Shown in pieces: positions 1 to 11,700 of a stretch of 64,000 nucleotides of DNA. The DNA is from Pyricularia pennisetigena (lineage: Eukaryota > Ascomycota > Sordariomycetes > Magnaporthales > Pyriculariaceae): NCBI RefSeq assembly GCF_004337985.1, contig NC_043741.1:4626140-4690139 (forward strand), given 5' to 3'. The notes below the pieces were generated by a model. The model was not told the DNA's origin and made no database searches. It saw only the letters and a list, made by a program, of their open reading frames with translations. The stretch's first letter is position 1. Each line of letters opens with the position of its first letter. The position numbers and the translations under genes were made by a program.

Positions 1-106
1 GTGTTACTTTCTGATCCTCATTGTCTTACCTCTCGCATCTCGACGTATATAGAAATAGGTTAAACTTGGGCCACCCTCTGAAGTTCCTGGTAGTTTTCGG
101 CACGCC

Positions 107-2840
107 ATGAATTTCAGACCAAGATCACCGTCGCTCAGGAGCGAGAAGGAGGCACGGCCAGGTAGAGCTTCCACTGACGACGATATCGAGGCGGCTCAGC
201 CAGCAACCCATGATGCCGCTGTTGGCGCAGGCACCGGTTCCGGGAAAGCTGATGAAGCTCACTCTACTCCTCTCGCCCGAGAACAACATGCCGGATCCCA
301 AGCCGAAGCAAAGGGGCACAGTTCTTCAGATGCTGCCGCCGTAAGCCCTGGGGGCATGTATAACCCACGCAGTCTAAGGTTCTGGGCAATCATGGGCTGC
401 AATTTCCTCGCCCTGTTCCTGGTGGCTCTCGACCGAACAATACTCGCCACCGCGGTGCCCAAGATAACAGACGAGTTCCACAGCTTGGGTGATGTCGGCT
501 GGTACGCCTCGTCATACATGCTGACCACATCAGCGTCCCAACTTTTGTTTGGCAGGATATACAAGTTCTATCCTACAAAATGGTAAGCTGGGTTTCGCAG
601 CTGCATCAAATAACCAACCTGCTTTTGCTAGCACTGCCATTGTACAGACGCTGACACCGAAGTCGTCAACAGGACGTTTCTTATTTCCATCGTCGGTTTT
701 GAGATTGGTTCTGCCATATGTGGCGCAGCACCCAGTTCAACCGTCTTCATCGTGGGAAGGTCCATTGCTGGCCTAGCGTCCGCCGGCATATTCACAGGAT
801 GCATGCTGATGTTTATGATGGTGCCGTTGCACAAGAGGCCCATGTTTCAAGGCCTTTTCGGAATGACGTTTGGTAAGCTTGTACATGCCGTAACCTTGCA
901 GCCAAAAGTATTGCAACCACCCATTCTTGACTGCCTGCTTTGTCTCTCTGGATACAATCCTCCTGCTGCCTAAGGCGGCGCGGTGTGATTACAGATGATC
1001 TTGAGCATCTATTCTAATCCCTCGTTGCACATCATTTATCTGCCAGTCTCTGGTGGCAACATGACGGCCAATCATAACCATCAGAAACTCTCAGATGCCA
1101 CCTTGACGCAAGCATCTCTCCTGATATACCGACGTCTGACAAATTGCTAATCCTGGGGACTTTCTAGGCCTTGCCTCAGTCATGGGCCCCTTGGTCGGTG
1201 GCGCCTTCACAGGGACAGTGACTTGGAGGTACTGTACCAACACCCCTTTTAATATTGGGTCGTGATCCATTATCGCAGTGGCTGACATCTGCGCACTATC
1301 TAGGTGGTGTTTCTACATGAATCTGCCAATCGGACTTGTGGCCTTCGTATGCATGATCTTGTGGTGGACTCCACCCGAGAAACGGACGGAGCCGGCGCCG
1401 CTCCTCACGCATTTCAAGCGTCTCGATCCACTCGGAACCTTCTTCTTCCTGCCCGCCGTTGTTTCGCTTCTGTTGGCATTGGAATGGGGCGGCTCGACCT
1501 ATTCGTGGAACAGCGGTGTCATCATCGGTCTCTTCGTAGCATGCGCAGTTTTGGTCTCGGCATTTGTGGCCGTTCAGATTCTGCGCCCCGAGACGGCCAC
1601 GATCCCGGCACGAGTAATCACCCAGCGGAGTGTCTTGTTTGCGACCGTCTTTACCTTTTTTATCGCAGGCGGGATGCTCATGTGCGTTTACTTCCTCCCG
1701 ATATGGTTCCAGACAGCCCAAGGGGTTGATCCACTGCGCTCGGGAATATACACATTGCCGCTGGTGCTCTCACTAGTTGTTTCGAGCGCCATGTCGGGCA
1801 TTTTTACGTCAAAGATCGGCTACTATATGCCCTCGATGCTGCTATGTCCGGTCATCATGGCAATCGGCGAGGGTTTGATGAGCACATTCAGCCCAACCAC
1901 GGACTCGGGCCATTGGATCGGTTTCCAGTTTCTCACAGGATTTGGTCTGGGCTTTGGCATGCAAACCGGAGGCTTGGCAATCCAGACTGTCCTGCCCATG
2001 GCTGACGTCTCGACCGGAATCGCAATCAACATGTTCGCCCAGCAGCTAGGAGGTGCTGTGTTCACCTCGGTTGGGCAGGCAATCCTGAGTAATGTTTTGG
2101 TGAGGCAGTTGGTGGGCGTCGATGGGCTGCAGGCTGAGGAAATTATCAAGGGAGGCATCACCAACCTTCTAAGTCATGTGCGCCGCGAAGAACGAAGCTT
2201 GGTTATAAGCGCATACAACTTCGCCTGTACTAGGATTTTCTTGGCTGCCATGGGGCTCAGTTGCTGTGCCCTCCTATGCGCTTTCTGTATGGAGTGGAGA
2301 AGCATCAAGAAGCCGCACTCAGACAACGGTGTCCCTCAAGATGCAAACGGCAACACAGCCCCAGCTTTACTCGTCAAGGAGGGGGCCATGCCCGATACCG
2401 ATTCCGTTCCAGACACCGAGCGGGACGCTACCAGCAATAAAGAATTCACGGAGACCACACGACATAGAGATGCTAGATCAGGATTGGAGCCGGGAGCCGT
2501 CAACAGCAACACAGCATCGGAGGCTAGCTTCGCAGACACGCCCATGAACCGTCACTCACTCGGGCACAAGGAAATCCCTATCATCGCGAAGCACACCAAC
2601 GGCCTTGTGATAGGCGTCGTGCCGTATGCAGAAAGCCCAACCGATGAATCGACGGAGGACCAGTTCTTTTCTGAAGATACTCAGTCGGACCCAGCACCGA
2701 TGACATTGGCAGAGAGAGAGACAGAGACAGAGAGAGAGAAAGAGACAGAGGCAGAGAGAGAGAACGAGATAGAAGCAGAGAGAGAGAAAGAGACAGAGGT
2801 AGAGAGAAGGAAAGAGACAGAGGTACAGAGAGAGACCGAG

Positions 2841-2874
<34 letters not shown>

Positions 2875-3149
2875 AGGCAGATGCGGATGCAAAGGCAGAG
2901 GCACAGGAAGACGGCAGTGATGGTGACAGCTTCGTGACAGTGACAGAGGATACTAACCTGGATGGGCAAGCCACAGACCAGGGAGAAGTATCCAAAGACC
3001 AAGGAGAAATAGCCAAAGACCAAGGGGACATGCTGCCTCGCGGCAGCCTAGATCTGCTTTTCCTACTCACACCAGCGGTGCAGAAGAGCAGCGGGATGGA
3101 CATGAAGCCAGAGGAATCGGAAAAAATGCTGGATCACAGGCAGGCATGA
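107..3149 (+). CDS. MFS transporter, DHA2 (14-TM drug:H+ antiporter) family, with long acidic repeat tail
   Basis: Predicted plasma- or vacuolar-membrane exporter of small molecules, of the type that includes fungal toxin and drug pumps. Proposed exons are 107-582, 673-872, 1168-1228 and 1304-3149, giving 860 aa in a consistent phase. The first ~90 residues are hydrophilic. TM1 carries the DHA-type motif [11 protein letters not shown], and exon 3 supplies motif C ([12 protein letters not shown]) directly followed by TM segments. The transmembrane core ends near residue 575. The remaining ~280 residues are a charged cytosolic tail; residues ~713-772 consist of Glu/Thr/Arg repeats and a short Gly-Thr run, encoded by a purine-rich minisatellite. 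Typical family members have only short tails, so this extension is odd. A Zn2Cys6 regulator follows on the same strand about 2 kb downstream, a common arrangement for a transporter and its regulator, but a functional link is inference. Substrate cannot be told from the sequence. Confidence 0.88.
2703..2880 (+). repeat. Coding minisatellite (GAGACA/GAGAGA-type) in the MFS transporter tail
   Basis: Imperfect tandem hexamers of the kind GAGACA, GAGAGA and GGGACA keep the transporter reading frame open. They are translated as alternating Glu/Thr/Arg/Lys, ending in a short Gly-Thr run. All units are multiples of three in effect, so length change would lengthen or shorten the tail without a frameshift. 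The antisense frames are open only because of this simple sequence. Confidence 0.9.
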
Positions 3150-5165
3150 GCACCCAGACATATCAAGGGCTATTTTGTTGCCACAGATCCATCCCGTCTA
3201 ATTGCAATACGCCTCAGGGCCGCCTGGAGCATCTTTATTTTATTTTTTTAAGCCACATAGTTATAGCTCTAGGCAGACTAAATAATGAATACAAATAGTT
3301 GATAATAATTGATAATGGCTGATATGAGTTACAAATCACTGGCCTCGTGAAACTAAGCCATGACACAAGACAAAGTGGTCACATTGATATGCAGTTTGAT
3401 GGAGCTCGGCCAGGCAGGGGGGTGGATCGGGGGCCCTTACTCAGCATCGTGGCTTAGGCTTTTTGGCTGACATAGCCATTTGATATTGGGCCGTCACCAA
3501 GGCCGACTCTGCAAAAACTTGTCCAGAATCGATCTAGTGGCTTTTTTTTTTTTAAAAAAAAAAAAAAAGAGTCCAAGTCATTAACTTGAAATCCCAAAAA
3601 AAAAAAAACGAAAAAAAAAGATACCGCTTTTCCCCGCCTCGAGTTGCAATCCTCATGTATATGTAGCTAGCTGCCAAGCCCTAACGTCGAATCCGTTTGA
3701 ACGTGGGCTGTGGAAGCCTTCGTATCCGTTTACAATAAAACAAGGCCCATCACGAGTATGCGGAGCTCGCTGAGCGTTTCCAGGAGATGGAGTTCTGGGG
3801 CTTTCCCTCGAGGTGATTTGTTGCCTGCTGGAATAAGCCCTTGTTTTGATATTGTCTTTTACGAAAACTAAGTTCTCACCCGAACTACCACCCCCGGGTA
3901 ACGATGCATCAGCAGAAAAAGGCACAGGAGTGCCTTTGATGTACGTCATCTTGTTTTTGGATTAGTGCGGGCTGCTTTGAGGTTGTTTGGAACGCAGCGC
4001 CAAGGGCGAGCTACTGCCTCTGCTGTCGTATTCTCCCCAGAAAAGATTAGGAAAAAAAAGGGGGGCAAAGGAAAAAGAACAAGAAACGAAAAGAATTGGC
4101 AGTGGGAGTTTCTGGAAACCATTATTACACAGAATATGTCAACGAAATCTACTCTGCCTCAGATGTTAAGGTTAGACGACGGGCTTTACATGCCCATGTT
4201 CCCCTGCGGAAGTTTCCGTTAGAAGCAAGCACTCAGCCTTCCTGACCGCATATGACAATCCTAGCTTAACGCATGAACGAAATCTGGTCTGGATTACGGG
4301 GGAAACACTTCCAAGGCACTGGGCAGATTGAGTGAGATGCGATTTCTCAGCCCATGCTTGCTTCGCCCCAATGGATAGCCGCGATGTAGCACTTTGGAGG
4401 CGCCTCCACTCACTGCCTATGGGGGCTTGCTTTTGTGTTATTGTTAAAAAGGTAACGCGGTGACTAAGGAAAGGGGGAGGGGGGGCCGCATCAAGAAGGC
4501 TGGGCTGCTAGGATGAACACATGTAACTTGGAATATGCCACAATGCCAGCAACTTTCCACCGTCGTGATAATTTTGCTGCCTGGTGCACAAGAACCACAC
4601 CATACCCAACATCCCGGGCAGCGGCGACTGAGAAATCGCCCAAGGGCTAAGCTGCCGAGAGCGGGCATGCCACCCAGCCAGCCCCTTGCCTGTGGGCGGC
4701 GTGCGGGCCGATGGACAATACCTGCAGGGCGTTTTGCCGCCGTGGTATCATGGCCGCCTAAATATGGAACAAGGACTTTGTGGCAACTTGAAGCAGTCGA
4801 TATTTGCTTAAAGATGTGGTCAGGGTCCCGTCCATCGACATCATCAAAGAAAAGAAAAGACAACAGCAGACCTTTTTTTTTTCTTTTATTGGAAAGCATC
4901 CGGTGGATGTCCAAGCCGTATATCCAAGAACGACCTGGCTGGAGCTGTAAACACATACCCAATACAGGAGAGCAGGAAACAGCTATACGAGCCTACCAAT
5001 CCCATCCTTTGGACTCACATCTTGGCTCTTTCACAGCTGCCAGTTCTTTCCTTGATCTGAATCGGGTGGGACTTCTATGCAGACCGCCACTCAGGCCTTG
5101 GACAACAAAAAAGTACAAGTTAGCCGAGAGGATAAGCACAAAAAGTTCATACTCTCCCCCCCAAG
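3150..5165. other. Intergenic, MFS transporter to Zn2Cys6 regulator
   Basis: No gene recognised. It contains a T12A15 homopolymer junction (3542-3568), further A-rich runs to about 3620, and GC-richer DNA at 4440-4760. A 339-codon open frame from 4535 runs through this stretch and across the regulator's first exon in another frame; its composition does not look like protein. Confidence 0.7.
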
Positions 5166-7357
5166 ATGCTCAGCGTTACCAGAGACAGCTCCCCAGGAGA
5201 CTCAGACTCGGCATGCTCTGCCACAAATCAGAAACCCGATCGCCAGCGGCGCACCCGAGCCTCCAAGCCCAAGGTGCGCACCGGCTGCATAACTTGGTAG
5301 GTGACTGTCAGAGGCCCCTTGAGAAGTGTTTGTTGCGGCTGGCAGACAAGGTCTGTTGCCAAAGCAATGACAGAGTAAGGTTTGCTGACCCTCAACTTTT
5401 CCTTCCTACAGCAAGTAAGTTGAGTCCTAGTATCGTCTCAGGGGCTACACAAGGCGAAGTGTCTGCATGGTCCAATACGATGGCACCGAAAAGAAGAAAA
5501 AGAAGACGGACCAACAGGACACAAAGAGTGAGCTCCCGAAAGGAAAAAAGATAAGCAAGATAGACTAACTTCCCCTCTTTACCCCCCTTATCTAGAATCA
5601 GACGTGTAAAATGCGACGAGGGGAAACCAGCCTGTGCACGATGCACATCGACCGGGCGGCACTGCGACGGCTACGACACGACGGCCTGCCCCAGCCGGGG
5701 GATGACGAGCCCCGCGCGGGCCGAAGAGGCCCAGCGTGGCGCCGAGCAGGCCCGCCGCCAGTTCCTGCGCGAGTACTCTGGCAACACCGCGCTGCAGGGC
5801 CTGCGGCCCATCGTCGCCGACATTGAGGGCTCTGAGATGGAGCGCCGCTTCTTCCACCACTTCCGGTCCGCGGCCGCCGGCGGCTTCCAGGCCAGCGCCT
5901 CAACGGCCGCCGGCCCCTTTTGGACACGGGTGGCGCCTGAGATGGCCCGGCGCGACGGTGCCGTCAAGCACGCCCTGATCGCGCTGGGCGCCGCCTATCG
6001 GCTGTTCCAGCAGTCCTCAGCTGAAGAGTATTCGCTCTCGGTCGAGGGCGGCACAGGAGCGACACCAGGCATTGCGATAGAGTCGCCGCCGAGAGAAAAC
6101 AGTACAGGGGCGGAGAGTCCAGAAGAGTTGGAACTGTTCACGATCCAGCAGTACAACCACAGCATCGCCCTCCTCCAGGCGCACGCGTCGTCCACTAGCC
6201 TGGACAGTATCCGCGTGACGCTCGTCTGCTGCCTTGCCTTCATCTTCCTCGAGATGCTCCGCTCCAAGGAGACGGCAGCGCTCACCCACCTGACCAACGG
6301 TCTTCGCATCCTGGAGTCTCTGCCGCGCGAGGCATTCGACTCCGTCACGGCGACTGGCCACCCCACGGGCTCCGATCCGCACATGGACGACATCATCCGC
6401 ATGTTCTGCCGCCTCGAATGTAGCGCCACCCTCTTCGCCGCCAACATCCGCCCATCCATCGCCCTGCGGACCTACCACCAGTCGCTGAGTAGTAGCAGCA
6501 GTAGCGGTGGCGGCGGCGGCGGCGACGACAGCCCGATAGCAAGCTGGCTTCTACCTGAGAGATCAATCACCGACGTCCACGAACGTTGCAACAGGCACGC
6601 TTGCAGTGTGATAGCGCGCATCTACGAGACGAGAGAGCACTACGGCGATGCCAACTTTTGGTCCGACCCGCACCAGCGCCGGCAGCAAGAGATACTCTGC
6701 GCACGATCCCGATCCCTCCGCGAGGTCGTGCGAGCCTTTTCCGCGTCCGATGCCGCGTCGGGCCTCGGAGCCGCCGAGTTCTACGCGCTGGACCTCGACC
6801 TGCTCCACCTGCTATGCATGGACATGTTTGCGCAGGCCATGACGGGACTGGTGCGCGACGACCAAGACGCCAATAACGACCCCTCCGAATACGCAGACAT
6901 CGACCCGAGCCTTAGGTCGCACCCTCAAAGCCGGTACGGTCCCGCCGGGTCGAGTAGTCGGTCGCAGGCGGCGCTGAAGGAGATACTGGGCGTGGCAGGC
7001 CGGCTGATGGATACGGCGGCCTCGATCCGCCGGGGCCGGCAACGGCAGGACCGCGACGAGGGCGTGGCGGGCTTCACCCACGAAGCCGGGGTGCTGCCCC
7101 CGCTGTACCTCGTGGCGACCATCGCCGAGGACTCTGCAGTCCGCCAGGCGGCGCTCGATCTGCTCAAGGGGGCCAAGGTCCGCGAAGGGTTCTGGGACGG
7201 GCAATCTCTGTACCGTCTCGTGCTCTGCGTCGGCGACAAGGTGGCCCAGGGCCGCTGGCCTTTCCACGTGGTGCCTAGTTCCCTCACGGGCCTGGGTGCC
7301 ATTCCAGACATGTGGCGGCTGTTGGAAAGGATGGATATGGAGGACGATATGCAATGA
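5166..7357 (+). CDS. Zn2Cys6 (fungal binuclear zinc cluster) transcription factor
   Basis: Nuclear DNA-binding regulator. Proposed exons are 5166-5296, 5412-5414 and 5596-7357, giving 631 aa. The zinc cluster is at residues 41-68 with the six cysteines spaced C-x2-C-x6-C-x6-C-x2-C-x6-C, followed by GYDTTACPS. The second Cys and the next Lys (TGC AAA) are split over two introns and a 3-nt microexon, because direct joining of exon 1 to exon 3 creates TGA. The remainder resembles the fungal-specific TF domain of the DUF3468/Fungal_trans_2 type: a helical stretch with KHALIALGAAYR, a QYNHSIALLQ segment and an FLEMLRSKE segment. A short Ser/Gly run lies near 6490-6530. The coding part is markedly GC-rich compared with its flanks. 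The nearest same-strand gene is the MFS transporter, a plausible but unproven target. Confidence 0.85.
5412..5414 (+). other. Predicted 3-nt microexon (CAA) inside the zinc-cluster codons
   Basis: The preceding acceptor is TTCCTTCCTACAG with a CTGAC branch site near 5385; the following donor is GTAAGT. The next intron ends with GACTAAC (about 5562) and a pyrimidine tract before TAG at 5595. Only TG + CAA + A restores TGC AAA, the invariant Cys-Lys of this domain. Longer versions of this exon meet TGA or TAA in frame. Confidence 0.72.
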
Positions 7358-7580
7358 GGATCATGTAGGACTAGACTTAGTAGTAATGTGAAGGAAGCCT
7401 GCCAAATGTATCAGGATATTCTCAAACTTGTGCGCTCACTCGTCATTTCAAGCCATTCTCATTGACTCCTCATCAAGACGAAAATTTCCACCAGTCATTT
7501 TGCTGGCAGGATTTGAGCAAACAGTAAGTTGTAGAGTCAGAAATGATTGCCTGTATTACAAATCTGAGATGTCATGGTCT

Positions 7581-7611
<31 letters not shown>

Positions 7612-7867
7612 TCTCTTGTTTGGAAAATTCCAACCAGACATCCTCAATGACAATAAAATGCCGCTTTGTTGCCAACATAGGCGGTACCAACGTCTGTGAA
7701 GAAGGAAAGCTGATCCGATCGGAAATTTGTTGACAAATCATAGAGATTCAGGTTGGCCCAAGATGCTTGTGTACAAGGAGTCGCTCGCTTTGACATCCTA
7801 GTTGAGTTTCCGTCTTGAAGACGGGTTGAGCTTGTAAACTTCCTTGCTGGAAGCACAGTTTCCACTC
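7358..7867. other. Intergenic between convergent genes, with poly(T) tract
   Basis: A 3'-to-3' gap of about 510 bp. It holds a 27-nt T run at 7584-7610. No gene or RNA recognised. Confidence 0.7.
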
Positions 7868-9904
7868 TTACGACAGCTCCCAGGCTGCGATACCGGCAAA
7901 ACTCATGCCAAATAAACCCTTCTTGCTCAAATACTCTTGCTTTGTGACACCTCTCGCGCTCTCATCGCCGATCGTGTCGACTGCAAAGATTGAGACCGTC
8001 TGTCCCGGCCTTCCCAGGTCACGCCTGGGAACGTCGACCCACCACCAAAAACCATCATTATCCAGAGCAATGTAGTCTTCATTGTTACCCCCCCGACCAT
8101 TGATGCGCAGTATCAACGGGCGCGGCTTCCCCTTGCCGTGTATTTCGTTGTTCCAGTGCTCGCAGACGTTCCCTATCTGGAAACGCACGTAGTCATCACT
8201 CTCGTTGACCGGAATGAACTTCGCCGCCGGCGTCAGTGTCGACTCCGAAAGACCTTCATCCGCTGCGTCATTGTACCAGTGCGCCTTAGGCCCGCGAGTT
8301 GGCCCGAGAACGTACTCTTCCCACGTTGGAATACGTCCGTCCTCGCGGTAGAAATGCCGCGAATCTGAAGGGAAGTGCCTGAGCCCGAATATTTCGTTGC
8401 TGCTGGTAAATTGAAGTGGCGCAAAGCTTTTATTGTATGACTGTCCCTCTCCCAGATGCCCAGCCCCCCAGCAGGCATCCACCAGCTTCCATCTTCCATC
8501 ATCGAGTACCACAGCGTTCCAAGCGTGGCCGGTGGGGTCTCGCCGAGGAGGAGGCTGGCCTGGTGCTACCTCGGTGAATCCGTAGCCCTTGCCATGACCC
8601 GTGACCACGACACACTGAAGCCCACCGCGCTCGGCGATCGACTGATATACCCTGGCATAGCCCTCACAGACTGCCTTGCCGCTCAAGATTGTCTGGTCTG
8701 GGGTCAACCCGCGGGGTATACAGTTTCCAAAGAAGCCTTCCACGTCGTACCGTATGTTGTGATGGCACCAAGTAAACACAGCTCTGGCCTTGTCGGTCAG
8801 CGATGGGAATGGGTCACAAAGCGCACGCGCCAGGTAGTCGACAACGTTGTGCCGTGGCAGCGACTGTATGGGGTACTGTGCGGCCAGGGCATCCACGGCT
8901 GAAAAGTCGCGACATATCAGGCAGCCAGCTACTTGCGGGACTTTTGGGGCAAGACTACGGCCAGAAACGACTTGTTCAATCTGCTGGTCCGTTGGGCGTG
9001 ATGCAAGTGGTATAGGCGGCGGCACATCTTGATGCGTGGTAGGGACGATGGGGACCTTAGTCTTGGGCTCCCCGGAAGCCGGACGCTCGTAGCTCGTAGG
9101 TACGGGCGGCAGCCTCCTGGGAAGAGTTGGAGGAGCCACCGGCTCATGGCCGCCGTTTGCCTCGTATGGTTTTACCTGGGGCGACTTGGCTGGCCGCGAA
9201 GGCAGTCTTGGCGGGAGTGATGGGCGGGGAGGCTCGCTTATGGGAGTCCTCGAACGAAGAGACGCATTTGGGTTGATCGTGCCGTTGGCCGAAGCTTCTT
9301 TTGCTTTTGCCTCTAGCTCCCGCCGAGTTGGCGGCAACACGGGTAGGTTCGCTTGGTCAAGGGTCGGCGGAAGCCTTCTTGCACCCGGCTGTTGCTGGTC
9401 CACCGAATTGGTCTGATTCAGGGACAGGTTGGAGATGGTGGATATATATGAGATGTCAGACTCGTTGGAGTTCCTTCGTCCATTTGCGAATTGAGCAGAG
9501 TTTGCGCGAGGCGGCAAAGCGGGCGAGACGCTCTGTGATGCCGACGAAGACGGCGATGCTACCGAGGTCTGTGACGGGCGCCGGGTGGGCAGCGGTGGTG
9601 CGAGGTTGCGACTCGGCAGCGGTGGTGACTTTTCGGTTATGACCTGAGCGGTACTCCTTCTAGGGAGCTGCGGAGGGACGCCAGCCTTGGATGCTGGACG
9701 TGCAGGGATTGTTGGTGTCTTGTGTATTGAGACATCTGGGCTTGTTGCCTGTCGTATAGGTGGCTTCGGTTGGCTCGTAGGCGGCGGCGGCGGCGGCGGT
9801 CGCTTGCCGCTGGCTGCTGACGGCGATTGGAAATTCTTTTGTCTGTTCAGAGCGGCAATTCGCTCTGCTAAAGTGGTATATTGTGGTTCTTCTACATCAG
9901 CCAT
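7868..9904 (-). CDS. Transglutaminase-fold protein, Cyk3-related, proline-rich N-terminus
   Basis: Single-exon, 678 aa. Residues 1-20 form a conserved-looking helix (TLAERIAALNRQKNF). Residues 30-320 are disordered and Pro-rich, with many PxxP and PPPPPP stretches that are likely SH3 or profilin ligands. A transglutaminase-like domain follows from about 345. The putative catalytic residues are Cys413 (GKAVCEGYARVY), His460 (DPTGHAWNAV) and Asp476 (WKLVDACWG), the order and spacing of papain-like transglutaminase folds. The related cytokinesis protein Cyk3 carries such a domain with an N-terminal SH3, which is absent here. A role at septa or the actin ring is inferred from that relation only. 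The ATG at 9904 is chosen because it opens the conserved N-terminal helix. Confidence 0.8.
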   Translation of the reverse strand: MADVEEPQYTTLAERIAALNRQKNFQSPSAASGKRPPPPPPPTSQPKPPIRQATSPDVSIHKTPTIPARPASKAGVPPQLPRRSTAQVITEKSPPLPSRNLAPPLPTRRPSQTSVASPSSSASQSVSPALPPRANSAQFANGRRNSNESDISYISTISNLSLNQTNSVDQQQPGARRLPPTLDQANLPVLPPTRRELEAKAKEASANGTINPNASLRSRTPISEPPRPSLPPRLPSRPAKSPQVKPYEANGGHEPVAPPTLPRRLPPVPTSYERPASGEPKTKVPIVPTTHQDVPPPIPLASRPTDQQIEQVVSGRSLAPKVPQVAGCLICRDFSAVDALAAQYPIQSLPRHNVVDYLARALCDPFPSLTDKARAVFTWCHHNIRYDVEGFFGNCIPRGLTPDQTILSGKAVCEGYARVYQSIAERGGLQCVVVTGHGKGYGFTEVAPGQPPPRRDPTGHAWNAVVLDDGRWKLVDACWGAGHLGEGQSYNKSFAPLQFTSSNEIFGLRHFPSDSRHFYREDGRIPTWEEYVLGPTRGPKAHWYNDAADEGLSESTLTPAAKFIPVNESDDYVRFQIGNVCEHWNNEIHGKGKPRPLILRINGRGGNNEDYIALDNDGFWWWVDVPRRDLGRPGQTVSIFAVDTIGDESARGVTKQEYLSKKGLFGMSFAGIAAWELS

Positions 9905-11700
9905 GATGATGGATTAGAGATGCAGCGTCGCTATTATAAAATATTATATTCTGTTGTTCTTTGTTCTTCTTTGTCGTCCGAAATCTATCTCAAGTCGTTG
10001 TCAGACAGCCGTGCCGTGTGTGTGTGGGCTCTTAGCAGCAGCTGAGGCCATAAATTGGCATCTATTCAGCTCTCTGGAACCCTCCTAATGCGGTTACTGA
10101 AGTCAACAGTCGCTGCATGTAAAGTGACTGCTGCGGGGTCACCCGAAAAATAACGAAAAATGATGGGATTGAGTGGTCTCTGGTGATTTGCGTGCGTGCA
10201 GCTTATTATAAGATGGTTGATGAACGTAGGTAGGATTGGGATTCTATGTACAACGAGACGATCAACCGCGCCGTCCCATCAGCCAGGCACCCACCGGTGG
10301 ATTGAACTAACGGCCGGGCCCCGGTTGACCCATCCTTGCCATCCTTGCCCCTCTATTCTGTTAGCCTGCCTGCACACACAGCCTTGCCTGATGCACTAGG
10401 ATGCGGGGATTCGTTGCAGCCCCCGCCATCCATCCATGTCAGCTTCCAAGTTTCAGGGGTTTAGCTAGCTCTGGGCTTGGCCTGTCTGTCTATTTTTAAA
10501 GAGAACGGATGGAGCCTTACCGCATGCTAGCTGTGCCTACTCTGTACAAGTCTTTTAAGGTCCCGTAAGAAGTTGGTATCAGTTTACTGTCAGTAATAAT
10601 GTGGCCGGAGAGATTCATATCTAAAGAGCTAAATTAATACTGAATTGTACTCTATTTAGTGCTCTCCTCGTGTTCGTTTGGTTAACATTCACGGTGGCAT
10701 TATTCGTGATGTTTTGGGTTTCGTCTTGTGCCACGACACGACGGACAAGTGATTGTACCCGAGTCGAGTCCCGGCCAAAACTTGGCAGAAACTTCACACC
10801 AATTATCTTATATATACTTACGAACATATTCGAGATATGAACGGTATAAAGAATGATTCCCGTCCCGTTTCAACCCGTGTCGGCCTAGAATCAAAATCAC
10901 CAAAGTACTCTTCCAGCTTTTACATGTCCAAAGACGCGGTTCATATGGCATATGGAGCTGAGCTTTGTCGTTTGATTTGGTGTTGAACTTCATTACTACA
11001 TTCGATCATTAGATAGTCTTGGGTACCGAGTAACCTTCAGCTAACACTGACAACCAACGGGCTGCTCGTCTCGCACAGATAAATTGTGATATTTTCCATA
11101 CCGCTCTACATGGATAACTTCGCATAACTATTCCTCCGCTCATACCTTATAGCCTCACAAACAAGCTCGGTAGATTTGGATTTCCCCATTCGTTTGGTAT
11201 TACCATGGTCTTCGAGGTGGTCAGACCTAAAACTTTGCGCTTCACCTCAGTCGGCCAAACCAAAGGCCAGGGTATACATATATATTTATATATAGGCAGA
11301 ACTTGGAAGCAGCGATGTTGACGTATGGATAGTCACCGTCATGCAAAAACGGTATAGAGGATAAAGGAGCGGACGTCGATCAGAGGGAGGGTGAGAACGA
11401 TCACATACGACGGTATAAGAGATTGACATAGCAATGAGAGAAAATAAACAATGCATGATAGACGTGACCAAAGAGGCAACGGGACGTGACTGCCTAGAAG
11501 CAGTTGTCCTAGAAAATAAAATAGACATGCAGAACGTTGACAGGTATAAGACCAAAATAATGACAAACTAGGTAAAAGCACATGTAGCAGAACCAGGGGG
11601 GTATTTTCACGCCAGGGTATATCCAGCCGGGTATTTTTTTTGTTCGTGTCGTGCATGAGCTTCTAAAAAAACGACAAGGAGACAAGACTTTGGAAAGAAT
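9905..11700. other. Intergenic, upstream of transglutaminase-fold gene and downstream of KH gene
   Basis: About 1.8 kb, probably the promoter of the minus-strand gene ending at 9904 and the 3' region of the KH gene. AT-rich from about 10560 to 11560. No further gene recognised. Confidence 0.6.

Noticed and set aside
2556..3103. Three antisense open frames rich in Cys-Leu or Ser-Leu
   Set aside because: They are shadows of the minisatellite in the MFS transporter tail, not genes.
4535..5554. 339-codon open frame before and across the Zn2Cys6 gene
   Set aside because: Composition looks random, and it overlaps the regulator's first exon and the microexon introns in another frame.
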